A DNA stretch of 64,000 nt, from the NCBI RefSeq assembly GCF_009674805.1, contig NZ_WKKI01000010.1:1-64000 (forward strand), written 5' to 3'. The number at the start of each line of letters is the position of its first letter. Position 1 is the stretch's first letter. Position numbers and translations under genes: made by a program. The stretch comes from Metabacillus lacus. GTDB taxonomy: Bacteria; Bacillota; Bacilli; Bacillales; Bacillaceae. Below are positions 38,211 to 46,613 of the stretch, piece by piece. Under the pieces are notes generated by a model. The model did not search any database, had not been told where the DNA came from, and saw only the letters and a program-made list of their open reading frames with translations.

Positions 38211-38417
38211 TTACTCAACATCATAACCTTGTTCATCAATTGTTTCCTTAATTTTTTGCAGGCTCGCTTTGTCACTGCTGTACTCAACTTCCACTTGTCC
38301 TTCCTGAAGGCTGACGTTCACCTTATTCACTCCCTGGAGGGCTCCAACACTGCTTTGTATTGCTTTTACACAGTGATTGCATGACATGCCTTTCACTTGA
38401 AGAACTGCGTTTTCCAT
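38211..38417 (-). CDS. copZ: Copper chaperone CopZ
   Basis: Heavy-metal-associated domain protein of 68 aa with the Cu(I) site M-S-C13-N-H-C16. CopZ hands Cu(I) to the exporter CopA; no copA is adjacent. The gene follows the double-domain csoR by 9 bp, behind a CsoR operator. Confidence 0.96.
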   Translation of the reverse strand: MENAVLQVKGMSCNHCVKAIQSSVGALQGVNKVNVSLQEGQVEVEYSSDKASLQKIKETIDEQGYDVE

Positions 38418-38426
38418 GGTTATTCC

Positions 38427-39020
38427 TCATTTCATTAATTTTTTCACTGTAATCATCATATCTCTGATTGCCTCAGCATCATTGTTCTGAAGACGTTCGC
38501 CCAGACAGATTTTCATATGCTGCTGAAGCAGCTTTTCGCTTACACCTTGTAGACCCGACTGCAGGCTGGCAATATGGCTGAGAACAGTATTACAATACGT
38601 ATCCTCAGAAATCAGCTCTTTGATTTTCCGGGCTCTTTCGCCAAGTGTAGTAAGGTGAGAGTCGAGAGTTCCTTCATCTCCCGGCAGTACAGCAGACTTA
38701 CTTTGAAGTAGATCTCTTACTGTGGAAATGACTTCTTCAATCACTTCGGTTTCTCCATCTGCCAGCCTTTCAATGACGCAGCTTTTCATATGCTCCTCAA
38801 GGAGGATTTTACTGACTGAGTTCAGTGCTGAAGAGGCAGAGGAAATTTGAGTGAGAACATCATCACAGTAAGTTTCCTTCATAATAAGACTGTGAATGCC
38901 CCTGATCTGGCCCTCAATTCTGTTCATTCTGGTTATCAAATTTTTCTTCATGGCTTCTGAATGATGGCTTTGTCGTTCCTGTGAAGAATGGCAGTGCGCA
39001 ACAAACATTTCATTTTTCAA
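38427..39020 (-). CDS. csoR: Copper-sensing repressor CsoR with two tandem CsoR domains
   Basis: A 197-aa protein, twice the usual ~100 aa. The first half (residues about 24-105) has the DNA-binding helix RMNRIEGQIRGI and metal ligands C52, H77, C81. The second (about 123-195) has C143, H168, C172. Both halves keep the exact CsoR spacing of 25 and 4 residues, so both could bind Cu(I). The second half lacks the arginine-rich RIEGQIRG helix (LTTLGERARKIKEL instead). An N-terminal tail is His-rich. CsoR normally places ligands across two subunits, so this may be a built-in dimer. Start taken as TTG at 39020 (AGAGGTG upstream); GTG 39029 and ATG 39008 are alternatives. Confidence 0.88.
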   Translation of the reverse strand: MKNEMFVAHCHSSQERQSHHSEAMKKNLITRMNRIEGQIRGIHSLIMKETYCDDVLTQISSASSALNSVSKILLEEHMKSCVIERLADGETEVIEEVISTVRDLLQSKSAVLPGDEGTLDSHLTTLGERARKIKELISEDTYCNTVLSHIASLQSGLQGVSEKLLQQHMKICLGERLQNNDAEAIRDMMITVKKLMK

Positions 39021-39045
39021 TCCTGACACCTCTTCTTCATCATAC

Positions 39046-39064
39046 TATACCCCCCTAGGCTATA
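39046..39064. promoter_or_regulatory. CsoR operator
   Basis: TATACCCCCCTAGGCTATA upstream of csoR resembles the GC-rich pseudo-palindrome of B. subtilis copZA (TACCCTANGGGGGTA type). It suggests autoregulation with copper-dependent release. Confidence 0.75.
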
Positions 39065-39137
39065 TCAAGCTGGGATTGCATACCTTTTAATCTGTAAAAA
39101 TCTTCTGCTGCTTCAAACATGCAGCTCCTGACAAAAG

Positions 39138-39178
39138 AAAAAACAGGCTGCTAATTTTCATTTAGCAGCCTGCTCGGT
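39138..39178 (-). terminator. Terminator of the DAACS symporter gene
   Basis: CAGGCTGCTAA/TTAGCAGCCTG stem, minus-strand tail TTTTTTCTTTT. Confidence 0.92.
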
Positions 39179-39180
39179 TG

Positions 39181-40431
39181 TTATAGAGACTCAGTTTCTT
39201 TCACATGAGGTACAGAAATGTCGCCGTGCTTTTTCTCTGTTTCTGCAACGATAACTGCACATGCAGCATCTCCAGTAATGTTAACGGCTGTACGAGCCAT
39301 ATCCAACAGGCGGTCAATACCGAGAATTAATGCAATTCCTTCTACCGGCAGCCCAACGGAATTTAAGACCATGGCAAGGAGAATTAATCCGACACCAGGA
39401 ACCCCCGCTGTACCGATACTCGCAAGAACCGCGGTTAAAACAATAATAAGAAGTTCAGGGAAAGACAGCGCTTCGCTGTAAACCTGTGCGATAAAGACTG
39501 TTGCCACCCCTTGCATGATGGCGGTGCCGTCCATATTAATGGTGGCGCCGAGCGGCTGGACAAAGCTGCTGACTGGTTCAGGAACCTTCAGCCTTTTTTG
39601 AGCGATGTCCATAGATACCGGCAGTGTTGCGTTACTGCTTGAAGTACTGAATGCAACCGTCATAGCCGGGAAAAACTTTCTGAAAAACGTGATCGGATTG
39701 ATTTTTGCAAACAGCCAAACCGCACCGCCATACGTGATGATGGCATGAAGAATCAGTGCCAGCAGCACAACCGACATATAAAGGAACATTGCTTGAATGG
39801 CGTCAAACCCTTGACTGCCAATCGCTGATGCAATTAATCCGAAAGTTCCATACGGAGCAAATTTCATGACAAGATTTACAAGATACATTAACAGGCTGTT
39901 ACCCTGTTCAATAACGCCCAGCAAGCTTCTAGCCTTATTGCCAAGCTTAGAAATTCCGAAACCAACCAAAATGGAGAAGGCAATAATTTGAAGCATATTT
40001 CCTTCAGCCATCGCTCTGATAGGGTTGGTAGGGATAATGTTCAGCAGGGTATCCGCAATGGATGGTGCCTCATTCGCCTCATACTCAGCACCCTGTGTAT
40101 CAAATGAGCCAATATTGCCTGGCTGAATGACGGATGCAAGTGTCAGGCCAAGCGTAATTGCAATGGCTGTTGTAGCCAGGAAAAACAGGATGGTTTTTAA
40201 ACCGATTCTCCCCAGCTTCTTTGGATCAGCAAGCCCTGCAACTCCCAGGGTAATTGAAAAGAATACGATCGGTACGACAAGCATGTTGATCAGATTAAGA
40301 AAGATTCTTCCAAGAGGGAAAAATAAGTACGTGTTTAGAGTTTCAAATAAGTCCGGGGCCGTAAGATTTAAGACAATCCCCACCACTGCACCCAATATCA
40401 GTGCAATTATTATTTTCTTTGCCAGTTGCAT
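39181..40431 (-). CDS. Dicarboxylate/amino acid:cation symporter (DAACS family)
   Basis: Secondary transporter of 416 aa related to GltT/GltP/DctA. Family motifs are TSSSNATLPVSM (HP1 serine-rich tip), NMDGTAIMQG (TM7) and DRLLDMARTAVNITGDAACAVIVA (TM8, substrate arginine region). It should import glutamate, aspartate or C4-dicarboxylates with Na+ or H+. A c-di-AMP riboswitch lies upstream (40520-40660), so its expression should fall when c-di-AMP is high. GGAGG precedes the ATG. Confidence 0.93.
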   Translation of the reverse strand: MQLAKKIIIALILGAVVGIVLNLTAPDLFETLNTYLFFPLGRIFLNLINMLVVPIVFFSITLGVAGLADPKKLGRIGLKTILFFLATTAIAITLGLTLASVIQPGNIGSFDTQGAEYEANEAPSIADTLLNIIPTNPIRAMAEGNMLQIIAFSILVGFGISKLGNKARSLLGVIEQGNSLLMYLVNLVMKFAPYGTFGLIASAIGSQGFDAIQAMFLYMSVVLLALILHAIITYGGAVWLFAKINPITFFRKFFPAMTVAFSTSSSNATLPVSMDIAQKRLKVPEPVSSFVQPLGATINMDGTAIMQGVATVFIAQVYSEALSFPELLIIVLTAVLASIGTAGVPGVGLILLAMVLNSVGLPVEGIALILGIDRLLDMARTAVNITGDAACAVIVAETEKKHGDISVPHVKETESL

Positions 40432-40462
40432 AAGTAACCTCCTCCTTCAATTTTCATAAATA

Positions 40463-40496
40463 AAAAAACCGCGAGAGATCTCGCGGTTTTATTGAG
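40463..40496 (-). terminator. Attenuator terminator of the c-di-AMP riboswitch
   Basis: AAACCGCGAGA/TCTCGCGGTTT is a perfect 11-bp stem followed on the minus strand by TTTTTTATTT, located between the aptamer and the symporter start. Confidence 0.92.
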
Positions 40497-40519
40497 CTCT
40501 ATAAAAGAACAGAGCTATT

Positions 40520-40660
40520 TTATTCTGCAGTCTCTCCTGGCTTACGAGGTTAGCTGTCGGATTCGGACGAAGAGCAGTCCTACCAGTCTAATGGATTCAC
40601 CCCTGCATGACATGCATGCTGTTGGTTCCCCCGCTCCCTGTTGGGATTAAGCACCTATGA
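40520..40660 (-). promoter_or_regulatory. ydaO/yuaA-type c-di-AMP riboswitch
   Basis: Minus-strand order: GGTGCTTAATCCC, GGGAGCGGGGGAACCA, GGGGTGAATCC, AGGACTGCTCTTCGTCCGAA, TCCGACAGCTAACCTCGTAAGC. These are the conserved blocks of the ydaO aptamer known upstream of kimA and ktrAB in B. subtilis. A terminator follows at 40463-40496. Confidence 0.95.
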
Positions 40661-40725
40661 AATTTAATTAATATAAATATACGAAAATACTTTCACATTT
40701 GCAATCACAAATTTTTTCAATCCTG

Positions 40726-42504
40726 CTATTTTGTTAATTCCAAAAATTCTTCAACATCTTTCAAAGTCATTTTGACAGCTTCTTCCCAAAAATCTGCTGC
40801 TTTTATATCAGCGCTGAGATGCTTTGCAGCCAGCTCCTCCACTGTCATGGAGCCGGTATCTTTTAAAAGGGAGATATACTTCTCTTCAAAGCTTTTTCCT
40901 TCCTTGCCGGCTCTCGCATAAATACCAAGCGCAAAGAGATATCCGAAAGTATACGGAAAGTTGTAGAATGGTGTACCGGTAATATAAAAGTGAAGTTTTG
41001 AAGCCCAAAAACCCTTATGATAAGTTCCGAGACTGTCGCCGTAAGCTTCTTTTTGCGCACCTTCCATCAGTTCATTCAGGCGCTCAGCACTGACAGCTCC
41101 CTTTTTCCGCTCCTCGTAAAAAGATGTTTCAAAAAGAAAACGGGCATGGATATTCATCAATAACGCTGCACTGCGCTGTATTTTATCTTCAAGAAGCGCT
41201 AAATGCTCCTCTTTTGTGCCGGCTTTCTTCACAGATGCGTCCGCTACAATCATCTCTGCAAAAGTGGATGCAGTTTCAGCAACGTTCATGGCATAATTTT
41301 GATTAAGAGTATGCACATCCTCCATCGCATGCTGATGAAATGCGTGACCAAGTTCGTGGGCAAGGGTAGCAACGTTATTCGGTGTTCCTGAATAGGTCAT
41401 AAATATTCTGGTTTGTCCGCTTTCCGGGAAGCTTGTGCAAAATCCTCCAGGTGCTTTATCAGCACGGTCTTCGGCCTCAATCCAGTTATCCTCAAATGCC
41501 TTTCTACAAAAGCTCTCCAATTGGGAGCCAAACTGCCCGAACTGTTTCAGTATAAACTCCGCACCTTCCTGATAGCCCATTTTACTATTGGCTTTTCCAA
41601 CAGGAGCGTCAAGATCATACCAGTCCAGCCTTTCTACTCCAAGAAGTTCTGCCTTTCTTTTCAAATATTTTAGGAAAGGCCCTTTGTTCCTGCTGATTGT
41701 CTCCCACATGACATTTAGTGTTTCCCCGCTCATCCTGTTTAGGGATAAGGGCTCTTTTAACACATCATTCCAGCCTCTTTTCTCGTAAACGCTCAGTCTG
41801 AAACCTGCCAGATGATTGAGCGTATCAGCAAATAAATCTCCATTTTGAGACCAGGCTTCTTCCCAGCCTTGAAAAACTGATTTTCTTACTTCTCTGTCAG
41901 GATCAGAAAATTTGTTGAATGCCTGCCCGATAGACAGCAATTTGGTCTCTCCGTTTTCTTCGACTTTCACAGTCATTTTGCTGACAATGGTATCATACAG
42001 CTGTCCCCACCCATGATAGCCATCCACTGCGAGACTTTGAATCATTGTTTCTTCTGGTAAAGACAGCTTTTCTTTTACCCTGTCTCTTCTTTCATTGAGG
42101 ACAAACTTTATCTCCGTGAAGGTGCTGTTCAGCAGCTTGTTCCACGAGAAGTCATCAATTTCCGCCAGTTTTTGGTCCAGCTGAGCAAGTATGACTCCAA
42201 ACTCTGCACTGATATTTGTGATTCTCCCCCGCAGTAGTCCAGCCTGAACGTCTTTCGTGTTTTGAGCCTGCAAACAGCTTACATATGCCCCGGCCTGCCC
42301 TACTTGCTTTGCTATGTATTGAAATGCCGTCAGCACTTCAGAGAGTTCTGATTCTGAGGAATCCTCCCGGAGCTGAAAGCGCTCCGTTTTTTCCTTAAAA
42401 ACGCCAAGCTCCGCAGTTAACTGCTCAAGATAGTCATTAAATTCCCGTGACCCGCTGCCTCCCTTAAAAAAGACATCCAGATCCCATATAGGCGTATACG
42501 TCAC
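40726..42504 (-). CDS. M3 family oligoendopeptidase (PepF-like)
   Basis: Cytoplasmic zinc metallopeptidase of 592 aa that degrades oligopeptides. The active site HELGHAFHQH with the downstream glutamate in NVAETASTFAEM is intact. The N-terminal oligoendopeptidase F-type region (about residues 100-190) precedes the M3 domain. The frame is open to an ATG at 42534 without ribosome site; AGGAGG lies 12 nt before the GTG at 42504, which I prefer, though spacing is long. It stands alone. Confidence 0.9.
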   Translation of the reverse strand: MTYTPIWDLDVFFKGGSGSREFNDYLEQLTAELGVFKEKTERFQLREDSSESELSEVLTAFQYIAKQVGQAGAYVSCLQAQNTKDVQAGLLRGRITNISAEFGVILAQLDQKLAEIDDFSWNKLLNSTFTEIKFVLNERRDRVKEKLSLPEETMIQSLAVDGYHGWGQLYDTIVSKMTVKVEENGETKLLSIGQAFNKFSDPDREVRKSVFQGWEEAWSQNGDLFADTLNHLAGFRLSVYEKRGWNDVLKEPLSLNRMSGETLNVMWETISRNKGPFLKYLKRKAELLGVERLDWYDLDAPVGKANSKMGYQEGAEFILKQFGQFGSQLESFCRKAFEDNWIEAEDRADKAPGGFCTSFPESGQTRIFMTYSGTPNNVATLAHELGHAFHQHAMEDVHTLNQNYAMNVAETASTFAEMIVADASVKKAGTKEEHLALLEDKIQRSAALLMNIHARFLFETSFYEERKKGAVSAERLNELMEGAQKEAYGDSLGTYHKGFWASKLHFYITGTPFYNFPYTFGYLFALGIYARAGKEGKSFEEKYISLLKDTGSMTVEELAAKHLSADIKAADFWEEAVKMTLKDVEEFLELTK

Positions 42505-42589
42505 GATATGTCCCAGCCTCCTGCTTCTACTCATATTTGTTCAATTAAATTATAGCTAATTAAGAAAATTCTAACAATTACTTTCTGGA

Positions 42590-43768
42590 TTATATCTTTC
42601 TGATCTGAAAGAAAAATGCCCCCGCCAACAAAATGACAATCGCAAATGAAATGCCCATAACGTTCTGAAAATGGGAATCTGAAAGTTGTTTCTGTTTCTC
42701 TCCCTGTGCTTCCCCATTGGTGAGCAGTTCTTCTTCTGAAGGGAGCTCTTCTGATAAGCTGGTCAATGCCTTGGAGACAAGCACTCTTCCATTCTCTCCT
42801 TTTATCACCAGCTCTCCGCCTGCTGCTTCTTGCCTTGTTTCCTCATTTTTATATTTTGTATAGTAAATATCTTCATCATTTCGGTATGCATATCCCTCAT
42901 CATCATGAAAAGTTGTTCCTTCTTTAATCAAACCAGTCTCGTAAAATTGAAAACCATAGTCTAGCAGTTTCATTGTATCCTGATAGGATTGTCTGTCAGT
43001 AGGTGCCTTCAGGGTTACTGCAATCAGGCCCAGGCCATCCCGCTCTGCATGTGTTACGAGTGTAAAACCGGCAAGAGACACATAGCCGTTCTTTCCGCCC
43101 AATATCCCCTCATACGGTGACTGGCTGATCAATTTATGATGGTTGATTAGTGTAGTGTCCCATGTAAGCCCATCCCATTTCAGCTGAGGTGTCCCGAAGA
43201 TCTCCAGAAACTCAGGATCCCTAATACCATATTGAGTAATCAGCGCCATATCATGTGCTGAAGTTAAGTGGTTTGGCGACGATAATCCATGTGGATTTTC
43301 AAAAAAGGTTTCCTGAATTCCCGCTTCTCTCTTAAAAAACTCATTCATCCCTTCAGAAAATTTCTCAACACTTCCGCTGATGTGCTCAGCGATCGCAACT
43401 CCTGCGTCATTGCCTGAATTGATAACAAGGCCCTGAATCAGCTTTTTGAGCGGCAGCTGCTCACCTTCTTCCAGAAAAACAGAAGTTCCCTCCGCCTGTG
43501 TTGCTTTCTTGCTTACTGTTACAACATCTTGAAGCTCACCGGTATGAATGGCATATATCGCTGTTGCAATTTTTGTTATGCTTGCCGGGTGCATGGGCAT
43601 CCTGCTGTTTTTATCATATAAAATCTGTCCGGACCTGGCGTCAATCAGCACTGCGGCTTCACTGTTCAGCTCCGGCTGTTCAAACAGCCCCTCTGCAGCA
43701 GCAGAGTCAGGCTGGAAACTATGTATCATGATGATAGCTGCTGTTAAAATAACTGTGAGTTTTCTCAA
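42590..43768 (-). CDS. D-alanyl-D-alanine carboxypeptidase, DacF-like PBP
   Basis: Class C-type low-molecular-weight penicillin-binding protein (S11 family), 392 aa. Signal peptide about residues 1-26; SITK (S63, K66) and SGN (119-121) are normal, but the third motif is K227-N-G where KTG is usual (GGKNGYVSLAG). A C-terminal hydrophobic segment (VMGISFAIVILLAGAFFF) plus basic tail anchors it as a transmembrane helix rather than the usual amphipathic tail. TTG at 43768 has GGGGGA 6 nt upstream; an ATG at 43792 has a ribosome site that abuts it. Confidence 0.88.
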   Translation of the reverse strand: MRKLTVILTAAIIMIHSFQPDSAAAEGLFEQPELNSEAAVLIDARSGQILYDKNSRMPMHPASITKIATAIYAIHTGELQDVVTVSKKATQAEGTSVFLEEGEQLPLKKLIQGLVINSGNDAGVAIAEHISGSVEKFSEGMNEFFKREAGIQETFFENPHGLSSPNHLTSAHDMALITQYGIRDPEFLEIFGTPQLKWDGLTWDTTLINHHKLISQSPYEGILGGKNGYVSLAGFTLVTHAERDGLGLIAVTLKAPTDRQSYQDTMKLLDYGFQFYETGLIKEGTTFHDDEGYAYRNDEDIYYTKYKNEETRQEAAGGELVIKGENGRVLVSKALTSLSEELPSEEELLTNGEAQGEKQKQLSDSHFQNVMGISFAIVILLAGAFFFQIRKI

Positions 43769-43867
43769 TGCAATTCCCCCGGCTCTTCTCATTTCCTGTA
43801 TAAGAATAACAAGGGAAATTACAAAAACGCAATGTAAATAAATAGAAAAGTCTATTTATTCTCTTAT

Positions 43868-43896
43868 TTGACGTTCTGAACACTCCCCTGTAGAAT
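43868..43896 (+). promoter_or_regulatory. Promoter of the TetR/SMR operon
   Basis: TTGACG, 17-nt spacer, TAGAAT. The spacer holds the palindrome GTTCTGAAC, and TGACGTTC at 43869 is complementary to GAACGTCA at 43906, so this region is a likely operator for the TetR regulator. Confidence 0.65.
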
Positions 43897-43930
43897 GATC
43901 CTTACGAACGTCAGGAAGGAAGGAGATAGT

Positions 43931-44512
43931 ATGACAATTGATAAAATAAAGCAAGCCGCTGTGCTTCACTTTTCCCAAAAAGGATATGAAGGTGCCTCAC
44001 TCGCTGATATTGCAGCAGACGCAGGCATTAAGAAACAATCCCTATACACATATTTTCAAAGTAAAGATCAGCTGTTTCTTCACACAATCGATGATGTGGT
44101 TAAAGCTGAAATTCAATTTATAGACAGCAGCCTGAAAAACAACAGTGACTCTTCAGGTGAAGAGATACTTTACGCCCTTCTCGGCAATTTTCGCAACAAA
44201 TTTCATACAGCCAATGAGACTAGATTTCTCCTGAGAATTTGTTTTTTCCCTCCGGAACACCTTCACAGCTCTGTGATGGAAAAATCCTATTTATACTTGG
44301 ACAGCTTTGAAAGCAAACTATCCGCTTTTATGGCCCAAAGACTAGAAAAACCTCAGGCAGCTGAGGAGGCAGCCATTGCTTTTCTGAGCGTCTTTGATGC
44401 TGCAATGCTTGAACTGCTTTATGGAGGGGAGAAAAGATTTGAAAGAAGAGTAGCAGCATTGTGGCCTTTTTATTTACATGGGCTGCATGCATTAGGAGGA
44501 ACCCTGAAGTGA
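43931..44512 (+). CDS. TetR family regulator (YvdT-like)
   Basis: Repressor of 193 aa with an N-terminal TetR helix-turn-helix ([25 protein letters not shown], then [16 protein letters not shown]) and a divergent ligand domain. It heads an operon with two SMR genes; the same arrangement in B. subtilis is yvdT-yvdS-yvdR. The stop overlaps the next start (GTGA). GGAAGGAGATAGT precedes the ATG at 43931; the upstream extension is ignored. It presumably represses the operon until an inducer binds. Confidence 0.88.
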   Translation: MTIDKIKQAAVLHFSQKGYEGASLADIAADAGIKKQSLYTYFQSKDQLFLHTIDDVVKAEIQFIDSSLKNNSDSSGEEILYALLGNFRNKFHTANETRFLLRICFFPPEHLHSSVMEKSYLYLDSFESKLSAFMAQRLEKPQAAEEAAIAFLSVFDAAMLELLYGGEKRFERRVAALWPFYLHGLHALGGTLK

Positions 44513-44847
44513 ACAGTAACTGGATGATGGTGTTTATCGCAGCTGTATTTGAAGTAGTCTGGGTATCTGGACTTAAATATGCAGACAATCTTTTTATGTG
44601 GACTATGACAATCATAGGTATTGTTGTGAGCTTTGCATTGCTGATTAGATCTACAAAAAGACTCCCGGTCAGCACGGTTTATGCTGTTTTTACCGGTCTC
44701 GGTGCTGCAGGTACCGTTCTGGTTGAGACCATTTTATTTGGAGAGCCTTTTCAATGGATAAAGCTCTTCCTCATTTTGACACTGATTACGGGTGTTGCTG
44801 GATTAAAGGCACTTTCAGGAACAGCTGATGCGGAAGGAGAACACTGA
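44509..44847 (+). CDS. Small multidrug resistance (SMR) protein, subunit 1
   Basis: Four-helix SMR protein of 112 aa, with the TM1 glutamate in [16 protein letters not shown] that couples H+ and substrate. The GTG start overlaps the tetR stop by 3 bases and has AGGAGG upstream, so it is translationally coupled. Together with the next gene it should form a heteromeric pair of the YvdS/YvdR or YkkC/YkkD kind. No guanidine riboswitch precedes it, so I do not call it a guanidinium exporter. Confidence 0.9.
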   Translation: MNSNWMMVFIAAVFEVVWVSGLKYADNLFMWTMTIIGIVVSFALLIRSTKRLPVSTVYAVFTGLGAAGTVLVETILFGEPFQWIKLFLILTLITGVAGLKALSGTADAEGEH

Positions 44848-44849
44848 AG

Positions 44850-45164
44850 ATGGAGTGGATTTATCTAATTTTGGCAGGTTTTTTTGAGATCGTCGGGGTT
44901 GCAGGAATAAACCGGCTGAATCAAAAACGAAATCTATTTTCTTTTTTATATATGGCGGGCGGATTTACGGTAAGCTTCATCCTGCTGAGCATCGCTATGC
45001 AGGATATCTCAATGGGTACAGCATATGCTGTATGGACAGGCATAGGAACAGCTGGAAGCGCTCTGATGGGTATTTTCTTTTTCCAGGAATCTAGTAACTG
45101 GAAAAGACTTCTGTTCATCAGCATGATTATTTGCTCTACTGTTGGCTTAAAGCTTATATCCTAA
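44850..45164 (+). CDS. Small multidrug resistance (SMR) protein, subunit 2
   Basis: Second SMR protein, 104 aa, with the TM1 glutamate in LAGFFEIVGVAGINRLNQ and the SMR signature GTAYAVWTGIGTAGSALMG. It starts 2 bp after the first subunit's stop. Paired SMR genes usually need both products for efflux. A strong bidirectional terminator follows. Confidence 0.92.
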   Translation: MEWIYLILAGFFEIVGVAGINRLNQKRNLFSFLYMAGGFTVSFILLSIAMQDISMGTAYAVWTGIGTAGSALMGIFFFQESSNWKRLLFISMIICSTVGLKLIS

Positions 45165-45167
45165 TAC

Positions 45168-45204
45168 AGCCTCCCGGATGAAGGATCCGGAAGGCTGTTT
45201 TTTT
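45168..45204. terminator. Bidirectional terminator
   Basis: CAGCCT-CCGGAT and ATCCGG-AGGCTG with TTTTTTT tail. It ends the SMR operon and the convergent GNAT gene. Confidence 0.93.
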
Positions 45205-45637
45205 ATAAGGTTTTTTCCCAAAATATCATGTCACTGTTTCTAGATACTTCTTTTAAACCCAGTTTATTCAGCACTTTAATGGACGGGGAGTTTTCAATCA
45301 AACACTCAGCTGTAATGATCTTAACAGCTCCCGTTGCATTCACCCAGTTTAACAGTGCTTCAACTGCTTCTGTAGCGTAGCCTTTATTTTGATAGTGGGC
45401 AGAAATTCCATAACCAATTTCCACTTTTCCATACTCATCAGGCTTTCCTTTGAAGCCAATATCACCTATAATGGAGCCGTCTTCCAGAATCTTGACAAGC
45501 CATACGCCCCAACCCAGACTATCAGGATCTTCCCTCAAAGAATCAAGATAATGCCTGATAAATTCTCTTGGATCATCATCTTTTACATCTTCCTCCCGGC
45601 AAGGAATCAACTTTAATCTTTTTGTTAGTATTTCCAT
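45203..45637 (-). CDS. GNAT family N-acetyltransferase
   Basis: Acetyltransferase of 144 aa, RimJ/RimL-like. The acetyl-CoA loop region VEIGYGISAHYQNKGYATEAVEALLNWV is well preserved, and ENSPSIKVLNKLGLKEV ends the fold. The start at 45637 has GGGAG 10 nt upstream; the frame continues to 46072 but there it is only the antisense of the plus-strand SDR gene. Substrate unknown. Confidence 0.88.
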   Translation of the reverse strand: MEILTKRLKLIPCREEDVKDDDPREFIRHYLDSLREDPDSLGWGVWLVKILEDGSIIGDIGFKGKPDEYGKVEIGYGISAHYQNKGYATEAVEALLNWVNATGAVKIITAECLIENSPSIKVLNKLGLKEVSRNSDMIFWEKTL

Positions 45638-45719
45638 GTATCTCATTCTCCCATCATCGTGCAGCTTCCCTTTCATTATAATAGGATGTAGAGGAAGATA
45701 AAAGAAAGGAAGATAAAAT

Positions 45720-46553
45720 ATGCCAAGAAGAGTTGCCGCCATTACAGGAGCTTCAAGCGGATTTGGCCTTCTGACTAGCGTTTCCCTGCTGAAAGAGGGA
45801 ATGACGGTCATTGCGCTTGTAAGAAATACGGAAAGGGCTGCCATGCTTGTGAAAGCGGCTGCCGGCTGGGAAGACAACTTAATCCTGCATAAGCTGGATG
45901 TAACAGATGCTGCTGACATTTCATCATTCCAATCTCTTCTGGAGAAAATTGGAGAAATTGATCTGCTGGTGAACAACGCGGGCTTTGCTGCTGGAGGATT
46001 TTGTGAAGATGTATCTGTCGATGAATACAGAGAACAATTTGAAACAAATTTCTTCGGCTTGATTTCAATCACTCAGATTGTTCTTCCATTCATGAGACAG
46101 CAGCGTTCAGGCAAAATTTTGAATATCAGCAGCATCAGCGGTCTCACAGGTTTTCCCGGGCTTTCTCCCTATGTTGCGTCAAAGCATGCAGTCGAAGGCT
46201 ATTCAGAGTGCCTTCGTCTTGAAATGAAACCATACGGAGTACAGGTTGCGCTGATTGAGCCTGGTTCCTACCGTACCAGCATCTGGTCCAGAGGCAGAAA
46301 AATGGCTGCAAAATCCGGAAAAGATTCCCCTTACAGTGAATATATGAAAAAGGTTGAAAGAGAGATGGAAGTTTCAGCAAAAGATCATGGAGATCCTCAA
46401 GAAGTTGCAGATTTAATCACAGCACTTGCAAATCAACATACTATCTCCAAGCTTCGGCACCCTGCCGGCAAAGGCATTCGGCAGATGCTGTGGGCCAAAA
46501 AGCTGCTTCCCTGGAAGATATGGGAGCACATGTTTCTGTCGAGATTGCGTTAA
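45720..46553 (+). CDS. yusZ: Short-chain dehydrogenase/reductase YusZ
   Basis: Classical SDR of 277 aa with the cofactor motif TGASSGFG, NNAG, catalytic serine in NISSISG and YVASK (Tyr-Lys pair). A C-terminal extension is basic and rich in tryptophan. By size and neighbourhood it is the counterpart of B. subtilis YusZ. It is divergent from the GNAT gene, and the substrate is unknown. A terminator at 46565-46602 follows. Confidence 0.9.
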   Translation: MPRRVAAITGASSGFGLLTSVSLLKEGMTVIALVRNTERAAMLVKAAAGWEDNLILHKLDVTDAADISSFQSLLEKIGEIDLLVNNAGFAAGGFCEDVSVDEYREQFETNFFGLISITQIVLPFMRQQRSGKILNISSISGLTGFPGLSPYVASKHAVEGYSECLRLEMKPYGVQVALIEPGSYRTSIWSRGRKMAAKSGKDSPYSEYMKKVEREMEVSAKDHGDPQEVADLITALANQHTISKLRHPAGKGIRQMLWAKKLLPWKIWEHMFLSRLR

Positions 46554-46562
46554 AAGTTCAAC

Positions 46563-46605
46563 ATAAAAAGGGCAGCCCGTAGTAGACGAGCTGCCCTCTT
46601 TTCTA
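46563..46605. terminator. Bidirectional terminator
   Basis: AGGGCAGC-CGT and ACG-GCTGCCCT with tails AAAAAG/CTTTTCT. It separates convergent yusZ and the M28 aminopeptidase. Confidence 0.85.
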
Positions 46606-46613
46606 TGATTCTC

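Noticed and set aside
43793-43930. Guanidine (ykkC) riboswitch before the SMR genes
   Set aside because: Leader is too short and lacks the conserved ACGR motifs.
45638-46072. N-terminal extension of the GNAT gene
   Set aside because: It is antisense of yusZ; a good ribosome site precedes the shorter start.
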